Under the pieces are notes generated by a model that was not told the DNA's origin, did not search any database, and saw only the letters and a program-made list of their open reading frames with translations. The position numbers and the translations under genes were made by a program. This document shows positions 1 to 9,104 of a DNA stretch of 64,000 nt, piece after piece. Each line of letters opens with the position of its first letter. Position 1 is the first letter of the stretch. Location of the stretch: NCBI RefSeq assembly GCF_001551835.1, contig NZ_LODL01000021.1, positions 684,629 through 748,628 on the forward strand, written 5' to 3'. This DNA comes from Dechloromonas denitrificans. GTDB taxonomy: Bacteria; Pseudomonadota; Gammaproteobacteria; Burkholderiales; Rhodocyclaceae.

Positions 1-642
1 CAGGCTGACGCTAACCGCCTTACCGCGCAACGACTCCGGCAGCGATGCCGCGAGTACGGCCTGGCCGATCATCTCCAGTGCCTGACGATCCAGGATCTCA
101 TGCCCGGAGCTTTTGCCCAGAGAAACCAGAGGCAAAGCCCCGGGAATCGGGATGCTGATGGTGACGGTCACCACGCCCTCCCAGTTACGCTCACGGGCCA
201 GCGCCGGATAGCGTTTATAGCGCCGCGCCTCTTTGGCCAGCGCAAGACGATACTGGCGCAAACCGTCGGCATCGATGACTTCCGTCGGCATAGCGGTGAT
301 CGTTTGCATAGCGGGAGCAGCCACTCCATCATCCTTGGCTGGTGAAACGGAGGATAGTGCTGCGGTAGACGGCCTATTTTCGGCCAAAACCGGCGCCTCG
401 GAACGCGAGTTTTCCCGCGCCGGCGCAATGATGCGTTCCGGCCTGACTCTGAGGCTTTTCGGAACCACCCGCTCCTGCTCCGAATGAGCCGGCGCCTCCG
501 GCACCGCCGCTCTCGACAGAACGGCCTCAAGCGCCTTGGGGACCGAAGCATTGATCGGCACCAACGGCAACTCCATGACCCGCAAACCCAAAAAAAATAG
601 CAGATGCAGAAACAGGGAGGCGATCAGGGAGCGCAGCAACAT
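1..642 (-). CDS. TonB-like C-terminal domain protein (3' end outside window)
   Basis: The frame is open for 214 codons from ATG at 642 to the window edge, so the C-terminus is missing. Residues 3-21 form a single hydrophobic segment (LIASLFLHLLFFLGL) right after the start, as in inner-membrane-anchored TonB proteins. A low-complexity, Ala/Pro/Arg-containing linker follows. The last 70 visible residues carry the TonB fold signature (YPALARERNWEG, then VVTVTISIPGALP). TonB-family proteins transmit proton-motive force to outer-membrane receptors, but no exbB/exbD or receptor gene is visible here, so the partner is unknown. It lies downstream of ccoGH and a terminator. The family call is fairly sure and the role is not. 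Confidence 0.75.
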   Translation of the reverse strand, partial: MLLRSLIASLFLHLLFFLGLRVMELPLVPINASVPKALEAVLSRAAVPEAPAHSEQERVVPKSLRVRPERIIAPARENSRSEAPVLAENRPSTAALSSVSPAKDDGVAAPAMQTITAMPTEVIDADGLRQYRLALAKEARRYKRYPALARERNWEGVVTVTISIPIPGALPLVSLGKSSGHEILDRQALEMIGQAVLAASLPESLRGKAVSVSL

Positions 643-671
643 AGGCCCGATTATTCGCTAATTCGACGCCC

Positions 672-707
672 AAAAAAACAACCCCCGCCAGAAATACATG
701 GCGGGGG
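672..707 (-). terminator. Rho-independent terminator after the ccoG-ccoH-DUF3149 genes
   Basis: A perfect 9-bp stem (cccccgcca / tggcggggg, 682-690 and 699-707) is followed on the minus strand by a run of T (672-678). It lies 36 nt past the DUF3149 stop and before the TonB-like start. Confidence 0.85.
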
Positions 708-742
708 AAATTCCGCCCGAAAGCGGAGAATGCCGCAAGGGC

Positions 743-883
743 TTATTTGCCCAGCTTGCGGGACTCTTCTTCCATCTTGCTGGAATAGAGCTTACCCATC
801 ACACCGCCGATGACCAGAACGCCAATAATGACGACCAGGCTCATCAGACCGATATCGCTACTAAACAACAGTTCCCATGCCAT
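743..883 (-). CDS. DUF3149-type small membrane protein (46 aa)
   Basis: This gene starts at ATG 883 behind a good ribosome site (CTGGGAGGTGGCAC) and ends at 743. The 46-residue product has one transmembrane helix (about residues 12-31, LMSLVVIIGVLVIGGVMG) and a short charged tail (KMEEESRKLGK). This length and layout match the DUF3149 family of single-span proteins often found beside ccoG/ccoH in betaproteobacteria. No biochemical role is established. Being last in the ccoG-ccoH transcript and just before a terminator, it may take part in cbb3 oxidase maturation or stability. That is inference from position only. Confidence 0.75.
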   Translation of the reverse strand: MAWELLFSSDIGLMSLVVIIGVLVIGGVMGKLYSSKMEEESRKLGK

Positions 884-910
884 GTGCCACCTCCCAGTAA
901 CAAAATTAAA

Positions 911-1432
911 CTACTTATTAGCCCTGGCCGTCAGGCGCAGCGGCTCCTCTGAATCAGCCAACCAGTCGCCCTGCAAGCGCCACTGACCAGCGGGATCCTC
1001 AATCGACACCAACCAGCGCCCAGTGACATCAGTACTCAGTTTGCCGGTGTACAAACCCTGTCCGTCAGAAGTCAGTTCGATCAACTGATCCTGACCAGCC
1101 CGTGTCGGGTGAGCGAGTTTCAAGCTGATCGTCGATGGCAGCCCGGCATCGCCCTCGGCGCGAAGCAGCAGACGAAGGTTCAAGCCTGAACGCATCACGT
1201 CACCGTGTAACCCCAGGCTGCTCGCCTGATGGTCGCGCTTCAGGGTCTGATTTACCGCCAACCCCTGCTTGTAATAGTCATCGGTTACCAGACCGTCGTT
1301 ACTGACCACGGCCAACCATGTGGTGACCACGCCGGCGACGATCACGACTGCCGGGCCAGCCATCAGCAGCCAGGGCCAGCGCTCCTTGTACCAGGGTTGG
1401 TTGCTCGTGCGCAGTGTCATTGCATTACTCAT
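911..1432 (-). CDS. ccoH: FixH/CcoH family cbb3 oxidase assembly protein
   Basis: The product is 173 aa. An N-terminal membrane helix (about residues 18-43, WPWLLMAGPAVVIVAGVV) is followed by the FixH signature (SNDGLVTDDYYKQGLAVN) and a periplasmic beta-rich domain. FixH/CcoH is an inner-membrane factor needed for stable assembly of the cbb3-type cytochrome c oxidase and interacts with CcoP and the assembly intermediates. It lies 1 nt downstream of ccoG, so the two are surely co-transcribed. The full length is present and no key feature is missing. Confidence 0.92.
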   Translation of the reverse strand: MSNAMTLRTSNQPWYKERWPWLLMAGPAVVIVAGVVTTWLAVVSNDGLVTDDYYKQGLAVNQTLKRDHQASSLGLHGDVMRSGLNLRLLLRAEGDAGLPSTISLKLAHPTRAGQDQLIELTSDGQGLYTGKLSTDVTGRWLVSIEDPAGQWRLQGDWLADSEEPLRLTARANK

Positions 1433-1433
1433 G

Positions 1434-2846
1434 TCAGGGCATCAGGAAAGAGGCCTTCTCGTGAACCGCGATGGCATCGTGATTCAGGGCCTTGATATCA
1501 AAATAAATCGTGTTGGCGCCTTTTTTGCCAGACTCTGGCGGCACCCGCACAACAATGGTCACTTCGTGGTTTTCGGCACTGTCCACCGCAACGATTCGCT
1601 CGCCGACAATTTCGATGCCATCCATCCCCTCCACCGACAGCGCATAACGCTTGGGCTCTTCGGTGGTATTCATCACTTTCAGGTTATAGACGTTTTCAAT
1701 CCGGCCATCGTCAGCCTCCCGGGCGAGAATCGAACGGTCACGGATGACATCGACCTTTAACGGCACGCGCGAAGCCAGCGACCAGGCTGAAGCCACAACG
1801 ATGCCGAGCAGGATGACCGTGTAGAGCAGAATACGGGGCCGGACCACATGCGCCACGACATCCTTCAGCGAGAAGTGCTTGGCTAGGGCATTTTCAGTCG
1901 TATAGCGAATCAGGCCGCGCGGCAAACCCACCTTGTCCATCACCGGGTCGCAGGCATCGATACAGGCGCCACAACCGATACATTCATACTGGATGCCATT
2001 GCGAATATCGATGCCGGTCGGACAAACCGCCACGCAAAGACCGCAATCAACGCAATCGCCGAGACGCCCCGCCGTCGTATCTGCACTCTTCTTGCGTGCC
2101 CCACGAGGCTCCCCGCGCTCGGGGTCGTAGGTAATAACCAGCGTATCAGGGTCAAACATCACCCCCTGGAAACGCGCATAGGGGCACATGTACTTGCACA
2201 CCTGCTCGCGCAGGAAACCAGCCTGCATGTAGCAGAAGCCACCGTAGAACAGGATCCAGAACAGCTCCCAGCCGGAAAAATCAAACGGCAGAGCAGCCAG
2301 CAACTCCCGCATGGGCGTGAAGTAGGCAACCAGCGTAAAACCAGTCCAGATCGAAATCAGCAACCAGACGGCGTGCTTGCTCGCCTTGAGACGCAGTTTG
2401 CGTGCGGTCAACGGCCCCTTGTCGAGTTTCAGTCTGGCCGAGCGATCCCCCTCAATACGGTTCTCCACCCACATGAAAATCTCGGAGTAAACCGTTTGTG
2501 GACAGGCGTAACCACAGAAAAGACGACCGGCAACCGCAGTAAACAGGAAAAGAGCGTAGGCCGAAATAATCAGCAGCAGCGCCAGATAGAAAACATCCTG
2601 CGGCCAGAGCACCAGGCCAAACAGGTAAAACTTGCGCTCCACCAGATGAAAGAGGACCGCCTGCCGATCATTCCACAGCAACCACGGCGTGCCGTAAAAA
2701 AGAATCTGGGTAAACCAGACAAATACCCAGCGCCAAGTGTTCCACCACCCCTTGACGTCGCGAATGTAGATCTTTTTATGTTTTTCATAAAAAGAGACCG
2801 TCGCCGGAGGAGCAGACTTCTTGGAGTTGAGTTCGGTAGGTTCCAT
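1434..2846 (-). CDS. ccoG: Cytochrome c oxidase accessory protein CcoG (first copy)
   Basis: This 470-aa membrane iron-sulfur protein has several transmembrane helices and a CGYACPQ motif in the membrane domain. A CKYMCPYARFQ motif follows, then a two-cluster ferredoxin domain (CVDCGLCVAVCP and CIGCGACIDACDP). The C-terminal domain is Ig-like (FixG_C) and ends in EKASFLMP. CcoG is reported to reduce Cu(II) to Cu(I) for delivery to the CcoN active site. It is the first gene of a ccoG-ccoH-DUF3149 transcript, separated from ccoP by a terminator. Its 5' leader contains a large inverted repeat (2867-2916). A second, very similar ccoG lies at 45475-46890. Confidence 0.95.
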   Translation of the reverse strand: MEPTELNSKKSAPPATVSFYEKHKKIYIRDVKGWWNTWRWVFVWFTQILFYGTPWLLWNDRQAVLFHLVERKFYLFGLVLWPQDVFYLALLLIISAYALFLFTAVAGRLFCGYACPQTVYSEIFMWVENRIEGDRSARLKLDKGPLTARKLRLKASKHAVWLLISIWTGFTLVAYFTPMRELLAALPFDFSGWELFWILFYGGFCYMQAGFLREQVCKYMCPYARFQGVMFDPDTLVITYDPERGEPRGARKKSADTTAGRLGDCVDCGLCVAVCPTGIDIRNGIQYECIGCGACIDACDPVMDKVGLPRGLIRYTTENALAKHFSLKDVVAHVVRPRILLYTVILLGIVVASAWSLASRVPLKVDVIRDRSILAREADDGRIENVYNLKVMNTTEEPKRYALSVEGMDGIEIVGERIVAVDSAENHEVTIVVRVPPESGKKGANTIYFDIKALNHDAIAVHEKASFLMP

Positions 2847-2866
2847 GCACTTGACCGTATCGGTAG

Positions 2867-2916
2867 CAAAATTACGCTGGGCAACTGTTTGCAGGCAGCA
2901 AGCAAACGTAATTTTG
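2867..2916 (-). promoter_or_regulatory. Long inverted repeat in the ccoG leader
   Basis: Outer arms caaaattac (2867-2875) and gtaattttg (2908-2916) are exact reverse complements. Nested inside are gtttgc (2887-2892) and gcaaac (2902-2907). The structure sits about 20 nt upstream of the ccoG start. No T-run follows it, so it is not a typical terminator. It could be an operator or an mRNA hairpin. Confidence 0.55.
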
Positions 2917-2951
2917 GTACAGATCAGATACTAACAACGTTGCCAGATAAG

Positions 2952-2976
2952 AAAAACGGGGCGGCGAACCGCCCCG
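2952..2976 (-). terminator. Terminator after ccoP
   Basis: An 8-bp stem (cggggcgg, 2957-2964, with ccgccccg, 2969-2976) is followed on the minus strand by T5 and C. It lies 16 nt past the ccoP stop and closes the ccoNOQP transcript. Confidence 0.85.
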
Positions 2977-2991
2977 CATCGACAAACGATA

Positions 2992-3891
2992 TTACTTGGC
3001 GCCTTGGCTCAGGCTGAGCACATAGGCAGACAGCAGATGAATCTTGGCATCACCGAGGAACTCCTTCCAAGCCGGCATCTTGTTCTGACGGCCGTTGGTG
3101 ATCGTTTCGGTGATGGTAGCTTCGGAAGAACCGTACAACCAGACCTTGTCGGTCAGGTTCGGGGCACCAAGAGCCTGCATACCCTTGCCATCCGGGCCAT
3201 GACAGCCAATACAACCGGAGGACGCAAAAGCTTCCTTGCCCTTGCCGGCACGCACTGAGTCATTCGGCAGACCAGACAGCGAACGGACAAAGTTTGCCAG
3301 ATCCTTGATGGTATCCGCACCCAGGTGTGCATGCGGCGGCATCATGCCCATGCGGCCATTGTTGATGGTTTCCTTGAGTTGCTCAGGAGCACCACCATAC
3401 AGCCAGTCGCTGTCGGCCAGGTTCGGGAAACCCTTGGCACCACGCGCATCGGCACCATGACACTGCATGCAGTAGGTCAGATACAGACGCTTGCCCATTT
3501 CCATCGCTTGCTTGTCGCCAGCCACAGCCTGCAGATCCATGGCCATGTACTTGTCGAACAGCGGCTTGACGGTAGCATCCATCTTCTCGACTTCAGTCTT
3601 GTGCTGGCCAACGGCAGTCCAACCCAGCATGCCCTTGAAATTACCCAAGCCCGGATAAAGCGCCAAATAAACCAGGGCAAAGATCACGGTGATGACAAAC
3701 AACCAACTCCACCACTTGGGCATCGGGTTGTTGTACTCCTCCAGGGTCTCGTCCCAGACATGGCCCATGGTCTTGCCGGGCGTGAAGGTCGCTTTGCCCT
3801 GAACGATCAGCAACACGGCGCAGGCAAGAATACTCGCCACGACGATCACAATCACGTACAGGTTCCAAAAATCGCTAACGAAATCGCTCAT
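2992..3891 (-). CDS. ccoP: cbb3-type cytochrome c oxidase subunit III (diheme, CcoP)
   Basis: The product is 299 aa. Two N-terminal membrane helices (about residues 9-31 and 59-80) are followed by two periplasmic c-type heme domains with CMQCH at residues 141-145 and CIGCH at 227-231. Methionine ligands are likely in MGMMPPHAH and NKMPAW. CcoP passes electrons from soluble cytochrome c to CcoO and the CcoN active site. It is the fourth gene of ccoNOQP and starts 15 nt after ccoQ. The length is normal for the two-helix form of the family. Confidence 0.96.
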   Translation of the reverse strand: MSDFVSDFWNLYVIVIVVASILACAVLLIVQGKATFTPGKTMGHVWDETLEEYNNPMPKWWSWLFVITVIFALVYLALYPGLGNFKGMLGWTAVGQHKTEVEKMDATVKPLFDKYMAMDLQAVAGDKQAMEMGKRLYLTYCMQCHGADARGAKGFPNLADSDWLYGGAPEQLKETINNGRMGMMPPHAHLGADTIKDLANFVRSLSGLPNDSVRAGKGKEAFASSGCIGCHGPDGKGMQALGAPNLTDKVWLYGSSEATITETITNGRQNKMPAWKEFLGDAKIHLLSAYVLSLSQGAK

Positions 3892-3906
3892 TTGCTTTCC
3901 TTTATT

Positions 3907-4083
3907 TCAGCGCTGGTGCGACGTTGTGGACGCCGCACCTTCGTCATCATGCTCTGCGAACGGCAGGTTGGCAGCTTCATCAAACCCCTTTTTACTGCCC
4001 CTGGCATAAGCCCATGCAACAATCCCGAGGAAGCAGAGCAGCCCCAGAACCGTCGTGATGGAACGCAGATCGTTGATGTCCAT
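3907..4083 (-). CDS. ccoQ: cbb3-type oxidase subunit CcoQ/FixQ
   Basis: This small gene (58 aa) starts at ATG 4083 and stops at 3907, between ccoO and ccoP. It encodes one transmembrane helix (about residues 8-27, SITTVLGLLCFLGIVAWAYA) and a polar cytoplasmic tail (SKKGFDEAANLPF) typical of CcoQ. CcoQ is non-catalytic and stabilises the core oxidase. The gap to ccoO is 5 nt. Its position, length and topology make the call firm despite low sequence conservation in the family. Confidence 0.92.
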   Translation of the reverse strand: MDINDLRSITTVLGLLCFLGIVAWAYARGSKKGFDEAANLPFAEHDDEGAASTTSHQR

Positions 4084-4088
4084 GGCTA

Positions 4089-4724
4089 TTACTTGGTGTT
4101 CTTCAGAGCCGTACCCATACCCTGCAGGTAGGCAATCAGAACGTCCATTTCGGTCATGTCGCCGATCGCCGCCTTGGCACCCTTGATTTCTTCATCAGAG
4201 TAGGTCGGGATACCGCGAGCATTCGCGTAGCCACGCATGATTTGCATCTTCTTCTCGATGTCGGCGCCCACCGAATCCTTGGCCTTGGTGTTTGCCAGGA
4301 AGGCAAAGGCAGGCATGTTGGATTCCGGCACCACGTCACGCGGATTCATCAGGTGGGCACGCTGCCATTCGTCGGAGTAACGGCCGCCGACACGATGCAG
4401 GTCCGGACCAGTACGCTTGGAACCCCACTGGAACGGGTGGTCATAAACGTATTCGCCGGCCACGGAGTAATGGCCGTAACGTTCGGTTTCAGCGCGGAAC
4501 GGACGAATCATCTGCGAGTGGCAAAGGAAGCAGCCTTCACGGATATAAACGTCACGACCAGCCAGACGGGCCGCATCATAGGGCTTCAGACCTTCAACCG
4601 GCGTCGTGGTCGACTTCTGGAAGAAGAGCGGAACGATTTCGAGCAGGCCGCCCCAAATCACGGTGAGCAGCGTCAGGACGATGAGCAATCCAACGCTTTT
4701 TTCAATTTGCTCGTGCTTGATCAT
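4089..4724 (-). CDS. ccoO: cbb3-type cytochrome c oxidase subunit II (monoheme, CcoO)
   Basis: The product is 211 aa from ATG 4724, chosen over an upstream in-frame ATG because GGGGAGA stands 6 nt before it and the family start [10 protein letters not shown] fits. It has one N-terminal membrane anchor (residues 11-35) and one c-type heme motif, CFLCH at residues 65-69. The [15 protein letters not shown] segment carries the likely Met ligand. CcoO is a membrane-bound monoheme cytochrome c that relays electrons to CcoN. It is the second gene of the ccoNOQP operon. Confidence 0.96.
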   Translation of the reverse strand: MIKHEQIEKSVGLLIVLTLLTVIWGGLLEIVPLFFQKSTTTPVEGLKPYDAARLAGRDVYIREGCFLCHSQMIRPFRAETERYGHYSVAGEYVYDHPFQWGSKRTGPDLHRVGGRYSDEWQRAHLMNPRDVVPESNMPAFAFLANTKAKDSVGADIEKKMQIMRGYANARGIPTYSDEEIKGAKAAIGDMTEMDVLIAYLQGMGTALKNTK

Positions 4725-4740
4725 TATTATTTCTCCCCAA

Positions 4741-6168
4741 TCAGGCGTGATGAGCGGCAGGAACAACCACCGGCACATCCTTCACTTTGCTGCCGGCAAT
4801 GGTCTTGAACATGTTGTAAGCCATGATCAGCATGCCCGTCAGGAACAGAACGCCACCCAACCAGCGAATTGCCCAGAACGGATAGGAACCCTTGACCGAT
4901 TCAACAAAGCTGTAAGCCAGCGTGCCGTCGGTATTCACCGCACGCCACATCAGACCCTGCATCACACCGGCGATCCACATCGAGGCGATGTAAAGCACGG
5001 TACCGATGGTGGCGATCCAGAAGTGAACCGTGACCAGCTTGGTGCTGAACATTTCCTGCTTGCCGAACAGGCGGGGCAGCAGATAGTAGATGGAACCGAT
5101 GGAAACCATGGCAACCCAGCCGAGAGCACCGGAGTGCACGTGACCGACCGTCCAGTCCGTGTAGTGCGACAGCGCGTTGACCGTCTTGATCGACATCATC
5201 GGACCTTCGAAGGTAGACATACCGTAGAAGGACAGGGAAGTGATCAGGAACTTCAGAACGGGATCATCGCGCAGTTTGTGCCAGGCGCCAGACAGCGTCA
5301 TGATGCCGTTGATCATGCCACCCCAGGACGGAGCCAGCAGAATCAGCGAGAAAACCATACCAACCGATTGCGTCCAATCCGGCAGCGCGGTGTAGTGCAG
5401 GTGGTGCGGACCAGCCCACATGTACGTAAAGATCAGCGCCCAGAAGTGAACAACGGACAGACGATAGGAGTAAACCGGACGGCCTGCCTGCTTCGGAACG
5501 AAGTAGTACATCATGCCCAGGAAGCCAGCAGTCAGGAAGAAGCCGACTGCGTTATGGCCATACCACCACTGGATCATCGCATCCTGCACACCGGAGTAGG
5601 CAGAGTAGGACTTGGTCAGCGAAACCGGCACGGCGGCGCTGTTAACCAGGTGCAACAGGGCGACGGCGATAATGAAAGCACCGAAGAACCAGTTGGCAAC
5701 GTAGATGTGGGAAACGGTACGCTTGGCAATAGTGCCAAAGAAGACCAGCGCGTAGGAAACCCAGACCAGCGTGATCAGGATGTCGATCGGCCATTCCAGT
5801 TCAGCATATTCCTTGCCGGACGTAATACCGAGCGGCAGGGTAATCGCAGCCAGAAGAATGATGATTTGCCAGCCCCAGAACGTAAAGGGAACCAGCGGGC
5901 CGCCCCAAAGGCGGGCGTGACTGGTACGCTGAACGCACCAGTAAGATGTTGCAAATAGTGCACAGCCACCAAAAGCAAAAATAACCGCATTGGTGTGCAA
6001 CGGACGAAGACGTCCAAAATGCAGCCAGGGGCCAATATTCAGCTCCGGCCACACAAGTTGCGCAGCAATGATGACACCGACAAGCATGCCGACGATGCCC
6101 CAGATGACAGTCATGACGGCAAATTGCCGTACGACCTTATCGTTGTATGTGGTTTGCGTTCCAGACAT
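4741..6168 (-). CDS. ccoN: cbb3-type cytochrome c oxidase subunit I (catalytic, CcoN)
   Basis: The 475-aa heme-copper oxidase subunit has about 12 transmembrane helices. Visible metal-ligand regions are [21 protein letters not shown], the [13 protein letters not shown] segment, [12 protein letters not shown] and VTVHFW. It reduces O2 to water at the heme b3-CuB centre and pumps protons, allowing respiration at very low oxygen. ATG 6168 is preferred over an in-frame codon at 6219 because AGAGGTGG precedes it and [11 protein letters not shown] fits the family. An FNR-type box lies about 100 nt upstream. It is the first gene of ccoNOQP. Confidence 0.97.
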   Translation of the reverse strand: MSGTQTTYNDKVVRQFAVMTVIWGIVGMLVGVIIAAQLVWPELNIGPWLHFGRLRPLHTNAVIFAFGGCALFATSYWCVQRTSHARLWGGPLVPFTFWGWQIIILLAAITLPLGITSGKEYAELEWPIDILITLVWVSYALVFFGTIAKRTVSHIYVANWFFGAFIIAVALLHLVNSAAVPVSLTKSYSAYSGVQDAMIQWWYGHNAVGFFLTAGFLGMMYYFVPKQAGRPVYSYRLSVVHFWALIFTYMWAGPHHLHYTALPDWTQSVGMVFSLILLAPSWGGMINGIMTLSGAWHKLRDDPVLKFLITSLSFYGMSTFEGPMMSIKTVNALSHYTDWTVGHVHSGALGWVAMVSIGSIYYLLPRLFGKQEMFSTKLVTVHFWIATIGTVLYIASMWIAGVMQGLMWRAVNTDGTLAYSFVESVKGSYPFWAIRWLGGVLFLTGMLIMAYNMFKTIAGSKVKDVPVVVPAAHHA

Positions 6169-6264
6169 GAACCCACCTCTCGTTAATGAAAAACAGAATG
6201 TCCACCTCCCTGAACCCAAGGCGGCGCATAAAAGCGGATGGTATTCTAGATTAATAGCGGGGTT

Positions 6265-6278
6265 TTGACCTAGATCAA
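6265..6278. promoter_or_regulatory. FNR/ANR-type box upstream of ccoN
   Basis: The sequence ttgac-ctag-atcaa matches the FNR consensus TTGAT-N4-ATCAA in 9 of 10 defined bases. It lies 97 nt upstream of the ccoN start. A -10-like hexamer TAGAAT on the minus strand lies at 6243-6248. The spacing from box to -10 is a little shorter than the usual class II arrangement. Oxygen-responsive control of ccoNOQP is the expected meaning. Confidence 0.8.
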
Positions 6279-6349
6279 TCTACCGATTATCTAGCCGGAA
6301 ATAGTCCGAAATACCTAGCATTGGCGCCATTTTCGCGCCTCGCGTGGAC

Positions 6350-6376
6350 AAAAAAAGGGTGCGTCGTAACGCACCC
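6350..6376 (-). terminator. Terminator after ccoIS
   Basis: The stem gggtgcgt (6357-6364) / acgcaccc (6369-6376) is followed on the minus strand by a T7 run. It separates the ccoI-ccoS transcript from the ccoNOQP promoter. Confidence 0.88.
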
Positions 6377-6462
6377 CAACCCCAACAGAGAATTTTTGCC
6401 AGGCACTCGCCTCGCATCACCCGAATAATGCCCAGCTATCGAGTCCGGGGCGTTGACGCAGG

Positions 6463-6663
6463 TCAAATCTTCTCCGTATTGTTGTTGTCTGGCTGACGGG
6501 CATTTTGCGCCGGTGGCGGACGCTCATCGTCATCCATCAAGACCCGGAAGCCCGGCCCCTCGAGATCATCGAACTGTCCACTGCGCACCGACCACCAGAA
6601 GGCAAGGGCGATACCGAAAACCAGGATGACCGAAATCGGAATCAGCAGGTAGATACTTTCCAT
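6463..6663 (-). CDS. ccoS: cbb3 oxidase maturation protein CcoS
   Basis: The product is 66 aa. ATG 6663 overlaps the ccoI stop by one base (TGATG), which settles the start. It has one transmembrane helix (about residues 4-25, IYLLIPISVILVFGIALAFWW) followed by the CcoS signature SGQFDDLEGPG and a polar tail. CcoS is a small inner-membrane protein needed for insertion of redox cofactors into cbb3 oxidase and usually follows ccoI, as here. Its last codons overlap a TTGAC-N4-GTCAA palindrome at 6453-6466. Confidence 0.93.
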   Translation of the reverse strand: MESIYLLIPISVILVFGIALAFWWSVRSGQFDDLEGPGFRVLMDDDERPPPAQNARQPDNNNTEKI

Positions 6664-9101
6664 CAATCTTTCTCCAGGCGCTGAATGCGCAGGGAATTGA
6701 GCACAACCAGCAGAGAACTGGCCGACATGCCGATCCCCGCCAGCCAAGGCGTTACATAGCCGGCAATGGCCAACGGCAACGCGACAAAATTGTACGCAAA
6801 GGACCACCACAGGTTTTGCCGAATGATGAGCAAAGTCCGCCGCGCCCGGCGCAAGCCGTGGCGCAGGTGATCGAGATTTTCGGAGAGCAGCACAAAATCG
6901 GATTGCGTCCGTGCCAGCTGCGCACCACCGCCCATAGCAACCGAGACCTGGGCCTGCGCCAGCACCGGCGCATCATTGACCCCATCGCCAACCATCGCCA
7001 CCACCGCCCCGGTCGCCTGCAACTCCTTGACACAGGCATACTTGCCCTGCGGAGTAACCCCTGCCCGAACGTCGTCAATCCCCAACTCGCCAGCCACCCG
7101 CCGGGCAACCGACGGCGCATCGCCGGTTAATAACAACACATGCCGGCCAGCGGCACGCAATTCACCAACAAGGGCCTTCGACTCGGGACGCAATTCGTCG
7201 CCAAGTCGAAAAAGGGCCAGACAGGCATGAGTGTCGGCGAGCAGCACGACGGTTTCGCCGCTTTCCAGCCAGTCGACCGCAGCACTCGGCAGCGTGGCCC
7301 CGGACAGCGCCAGCGCATAGCCCGGCCGGCCAATCCGGAACTTCCGGCCATCAACCAGCGCCTCGACGCCCTGCCCCGGCTCGCTGATGACCTGTTCCGC
7401 GGTCGGCAAATTGGTGCCGGCCGCCTGGCGCAGCGCGGTAGCTACCGGATGTTCGGAGGATTGCTCCAGGGCTGCCGCGATCGCGACACATTCAAGCTCG
7501 CTCAGGTCCGCCGTCGCCTGCACACCGCAAAGATGCATCCGCCCACTGGTCAAGGTCCCGGTCTTGTCGAAGACAAAATGAGTCGCCCGCGCCAGCGTTT
7601 CAATGGCATGCCCGCGCGTCACCAGCAGACCATCCTTGGCCAGCGCGCCAGCCGAAACGGTCAGCGCAATCGGTGTCGCCAGCGACAAGGCACAAGGGCA
7701 GGTCACCACCAGCACCGAAACCGTGATCCACAATGCCTTGGCCGGATCAACGAAATACCAGCCCGCAGCAACCAGCACGGCAATCAGCAGCAAGACCGCA
7801 ACAAATATGCTGGCAATGCGATCAGCCAATTCAACAATGTGCGGCTTTTCGGTCGCGGCCCGTTCCATCAACTGGATGATGGCCGACAGACGAGTTCCGT
7901 CGCCGACCTGCTCGACGCGAACCACCAGCGGGCTTTCGGCATTGATCGAACCACCGGTCACCGGATCGCCCGGCACCTTGGCCACCGGCCGGCTTTCCCC
8001 GGTCAGCAAAGCCTCGTTGGCACAACTGACCCCCTCGATAACCCGGCCGTCGGCCGGCACGATATCGCCAGCCCGCACCAAGACGTAATCCCCAGGCAGC
8101 AAATCCGCCACGACGCGCTGCTCGGTGCTGCGGTCGACCGGGAAATTGGGCATTTTTTGGGCAAAGGCTGGCAACAGCTTGGCCAATGCCTCGGTCACGC
8201 CCAAAGCCTTCTGCCGCGCGTTCATCTCCAGATAGCGCCCGCCGAGCAGGAAAAAGACAAACATCGTCACCGAATCGAAATAGACTTCGCCGGACTGGAC
8301 AAGCGTTGCCCACAGGCTGGCGACGAAAGCCGCCCCCACCCCAAGGGCTACCGGCACGTCCATGCCGACCCGACGCAACTTGAGGTCACGCCAGGCATTG
8401 CGGAAAAAGGGAGCCGACGAATAGAAGATCACCGGCAGCGTCAGCAGCAGGCTGGCCCAGCGCATCAGGCTTTCGATATCGGCCGTCATGTCGCCATTGG
8501 CGATATACACCGGGTAGGCGTACATCATCACCTGCATCATGCCAAAACCAGCCACCCACAGGCGCCACATTGCCTCCCGCCGCTCCTTGCGGGAAATCTC
8601 CTCATTCTTGGCGGCATCGTAAGGGTAGGCACGGTAACCGATAGCGGCGATCGCTCCCAGGATGTCGGACAGCTTGATCTGTGCCTCATCCCAGCGGACG
8701 CGAGCCCGCCGCGTCGCATAATTGATATTGACTGCGGTCACGCCCTTCAATTTACCGACATGCTGCTCGTTGAGCCAGATGCAGGCGGCGCAGGTTATGC
8801 CCTCAAGCAACAGCGAGGCTTCGCGCTCGCTCTCGCCCAGCGCCTTGACGAAACTTTTCTGGAAATCAACATGATCGTAGAGCGCCAACTGCTCAAGGAT
8901 CGCCGGCATCGCCTCGCGCGGCGACTCAGGCAACGCATCGCGACTCCGGTAATAGTCCGCCAGACCGTTGTCGACAATCGACTGCGCCACCGCCTGGCAG
9001 CCATAGCAGCACATGGCACGCGGCAGACCGGCCACCGTGACCGGCAAATCTACATCGTCAGGAATCGGTTGGCCGCAGTGGTAGCAGGAGTCTTCAGACA
9101 T
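6663..9101 (-). CDS. ccoI: Copper-translocating P1B-type ATPase CcoI
   Basis: The product is 812 aa. Domains in order are an N-terminal Cys motif (CYHCGQPIP), an HMA-like metal-binding domain with GITCAACIW, transmembrane helices, the actuator (LLTGESRPV), the CPC ion-binding motif in the membrane (TCPCALSLATP), the phosphorylation motif DKTGTLT, the nucleotide-binding domain and GDGVNDAP. CcoI (FixI) exports copper needed for cbb3 oxidase assembly. It is translationally coupled to ccoS. The start codon lacks a clear ribosome site and follows directly after the T-tract of a terminator hairpin (9105-9129). Confidence 0.95.
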   Translation of the reverse strand: MSEDSCYHCGQPIPDDVDLPVTVAGLPRAMCCYGCQAVAQSIVDNGLADYYRSRDALPESPREAMPAILEQLALYDHVDFQKSFVKALGESEREASLLLEGITCAACIWLNEQHVGKLKGVTAVNINYATRRARVRWDEAQIKLSDILGAIAAIGYRAYPYDAAKNEEISRKERREAMWRLWVAGFGMMQVMMYAYPVYIANGDMTADIESLMRWASLLLTLPVIFYSSAPFFRNAWRDLKLRRVGMDVPVALGVGAAFVASLWATLVQSGEVYFDSVTMFVFFLLGGRYLEMNARQKALGVTEALAKLLPAFAQKMPNFPVDRSTEQRVVADLLPGDYVLVRAGDIVPADGRVIEGVSCANEALLTGESRPVAKVPGDPVTGGSINAESPLVVRVEQVGDGTRLSAIIQLMERAATEKPHIVELADRIASIFVAVLLLIAVLVAAGWYFVDPAKALWITVSVLVVTCPCALSLATPIALTVSAGALAKDGLLVTRGHAIETLARATHFVFDKTGTLTSGRMHLCGVQATADLSELECVAIAAALEQSSEHPVATALRQAAGTNLPTAEQVISEPGQGVEALVDGRKFRIGRPGYALALSGATLPSAAVDWLESGETVVLLADTHACLALFRLGDELRPESKALVGELRAAGRHVLLLTGDAPSVARRVAGELGIDDVRAGVTPQGKYACVKELQATGAVVAMVGDGVNDAPVLAQAQVSVAMGGGAQLARTQSDFVLLSENLDHLRHGLRRARRTLLIIRQNLWWSFAYNFVALPLAIAGYVTPWLAGIGMSASSLLVVLNSLRIQRLEKD

Positions 9102-9104
9102 GCA

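Noticed and set aside
6453..6466. TTGAC-GCAG-GTCAA palindrome read as a second FNR box
   Set aside because: Both halves deviate from TTGAT/ATCAA in the same base, and it overlaps the ccoS stop codon upstream of a terminator. The box at 6265-6278 is a better and better-placed match.
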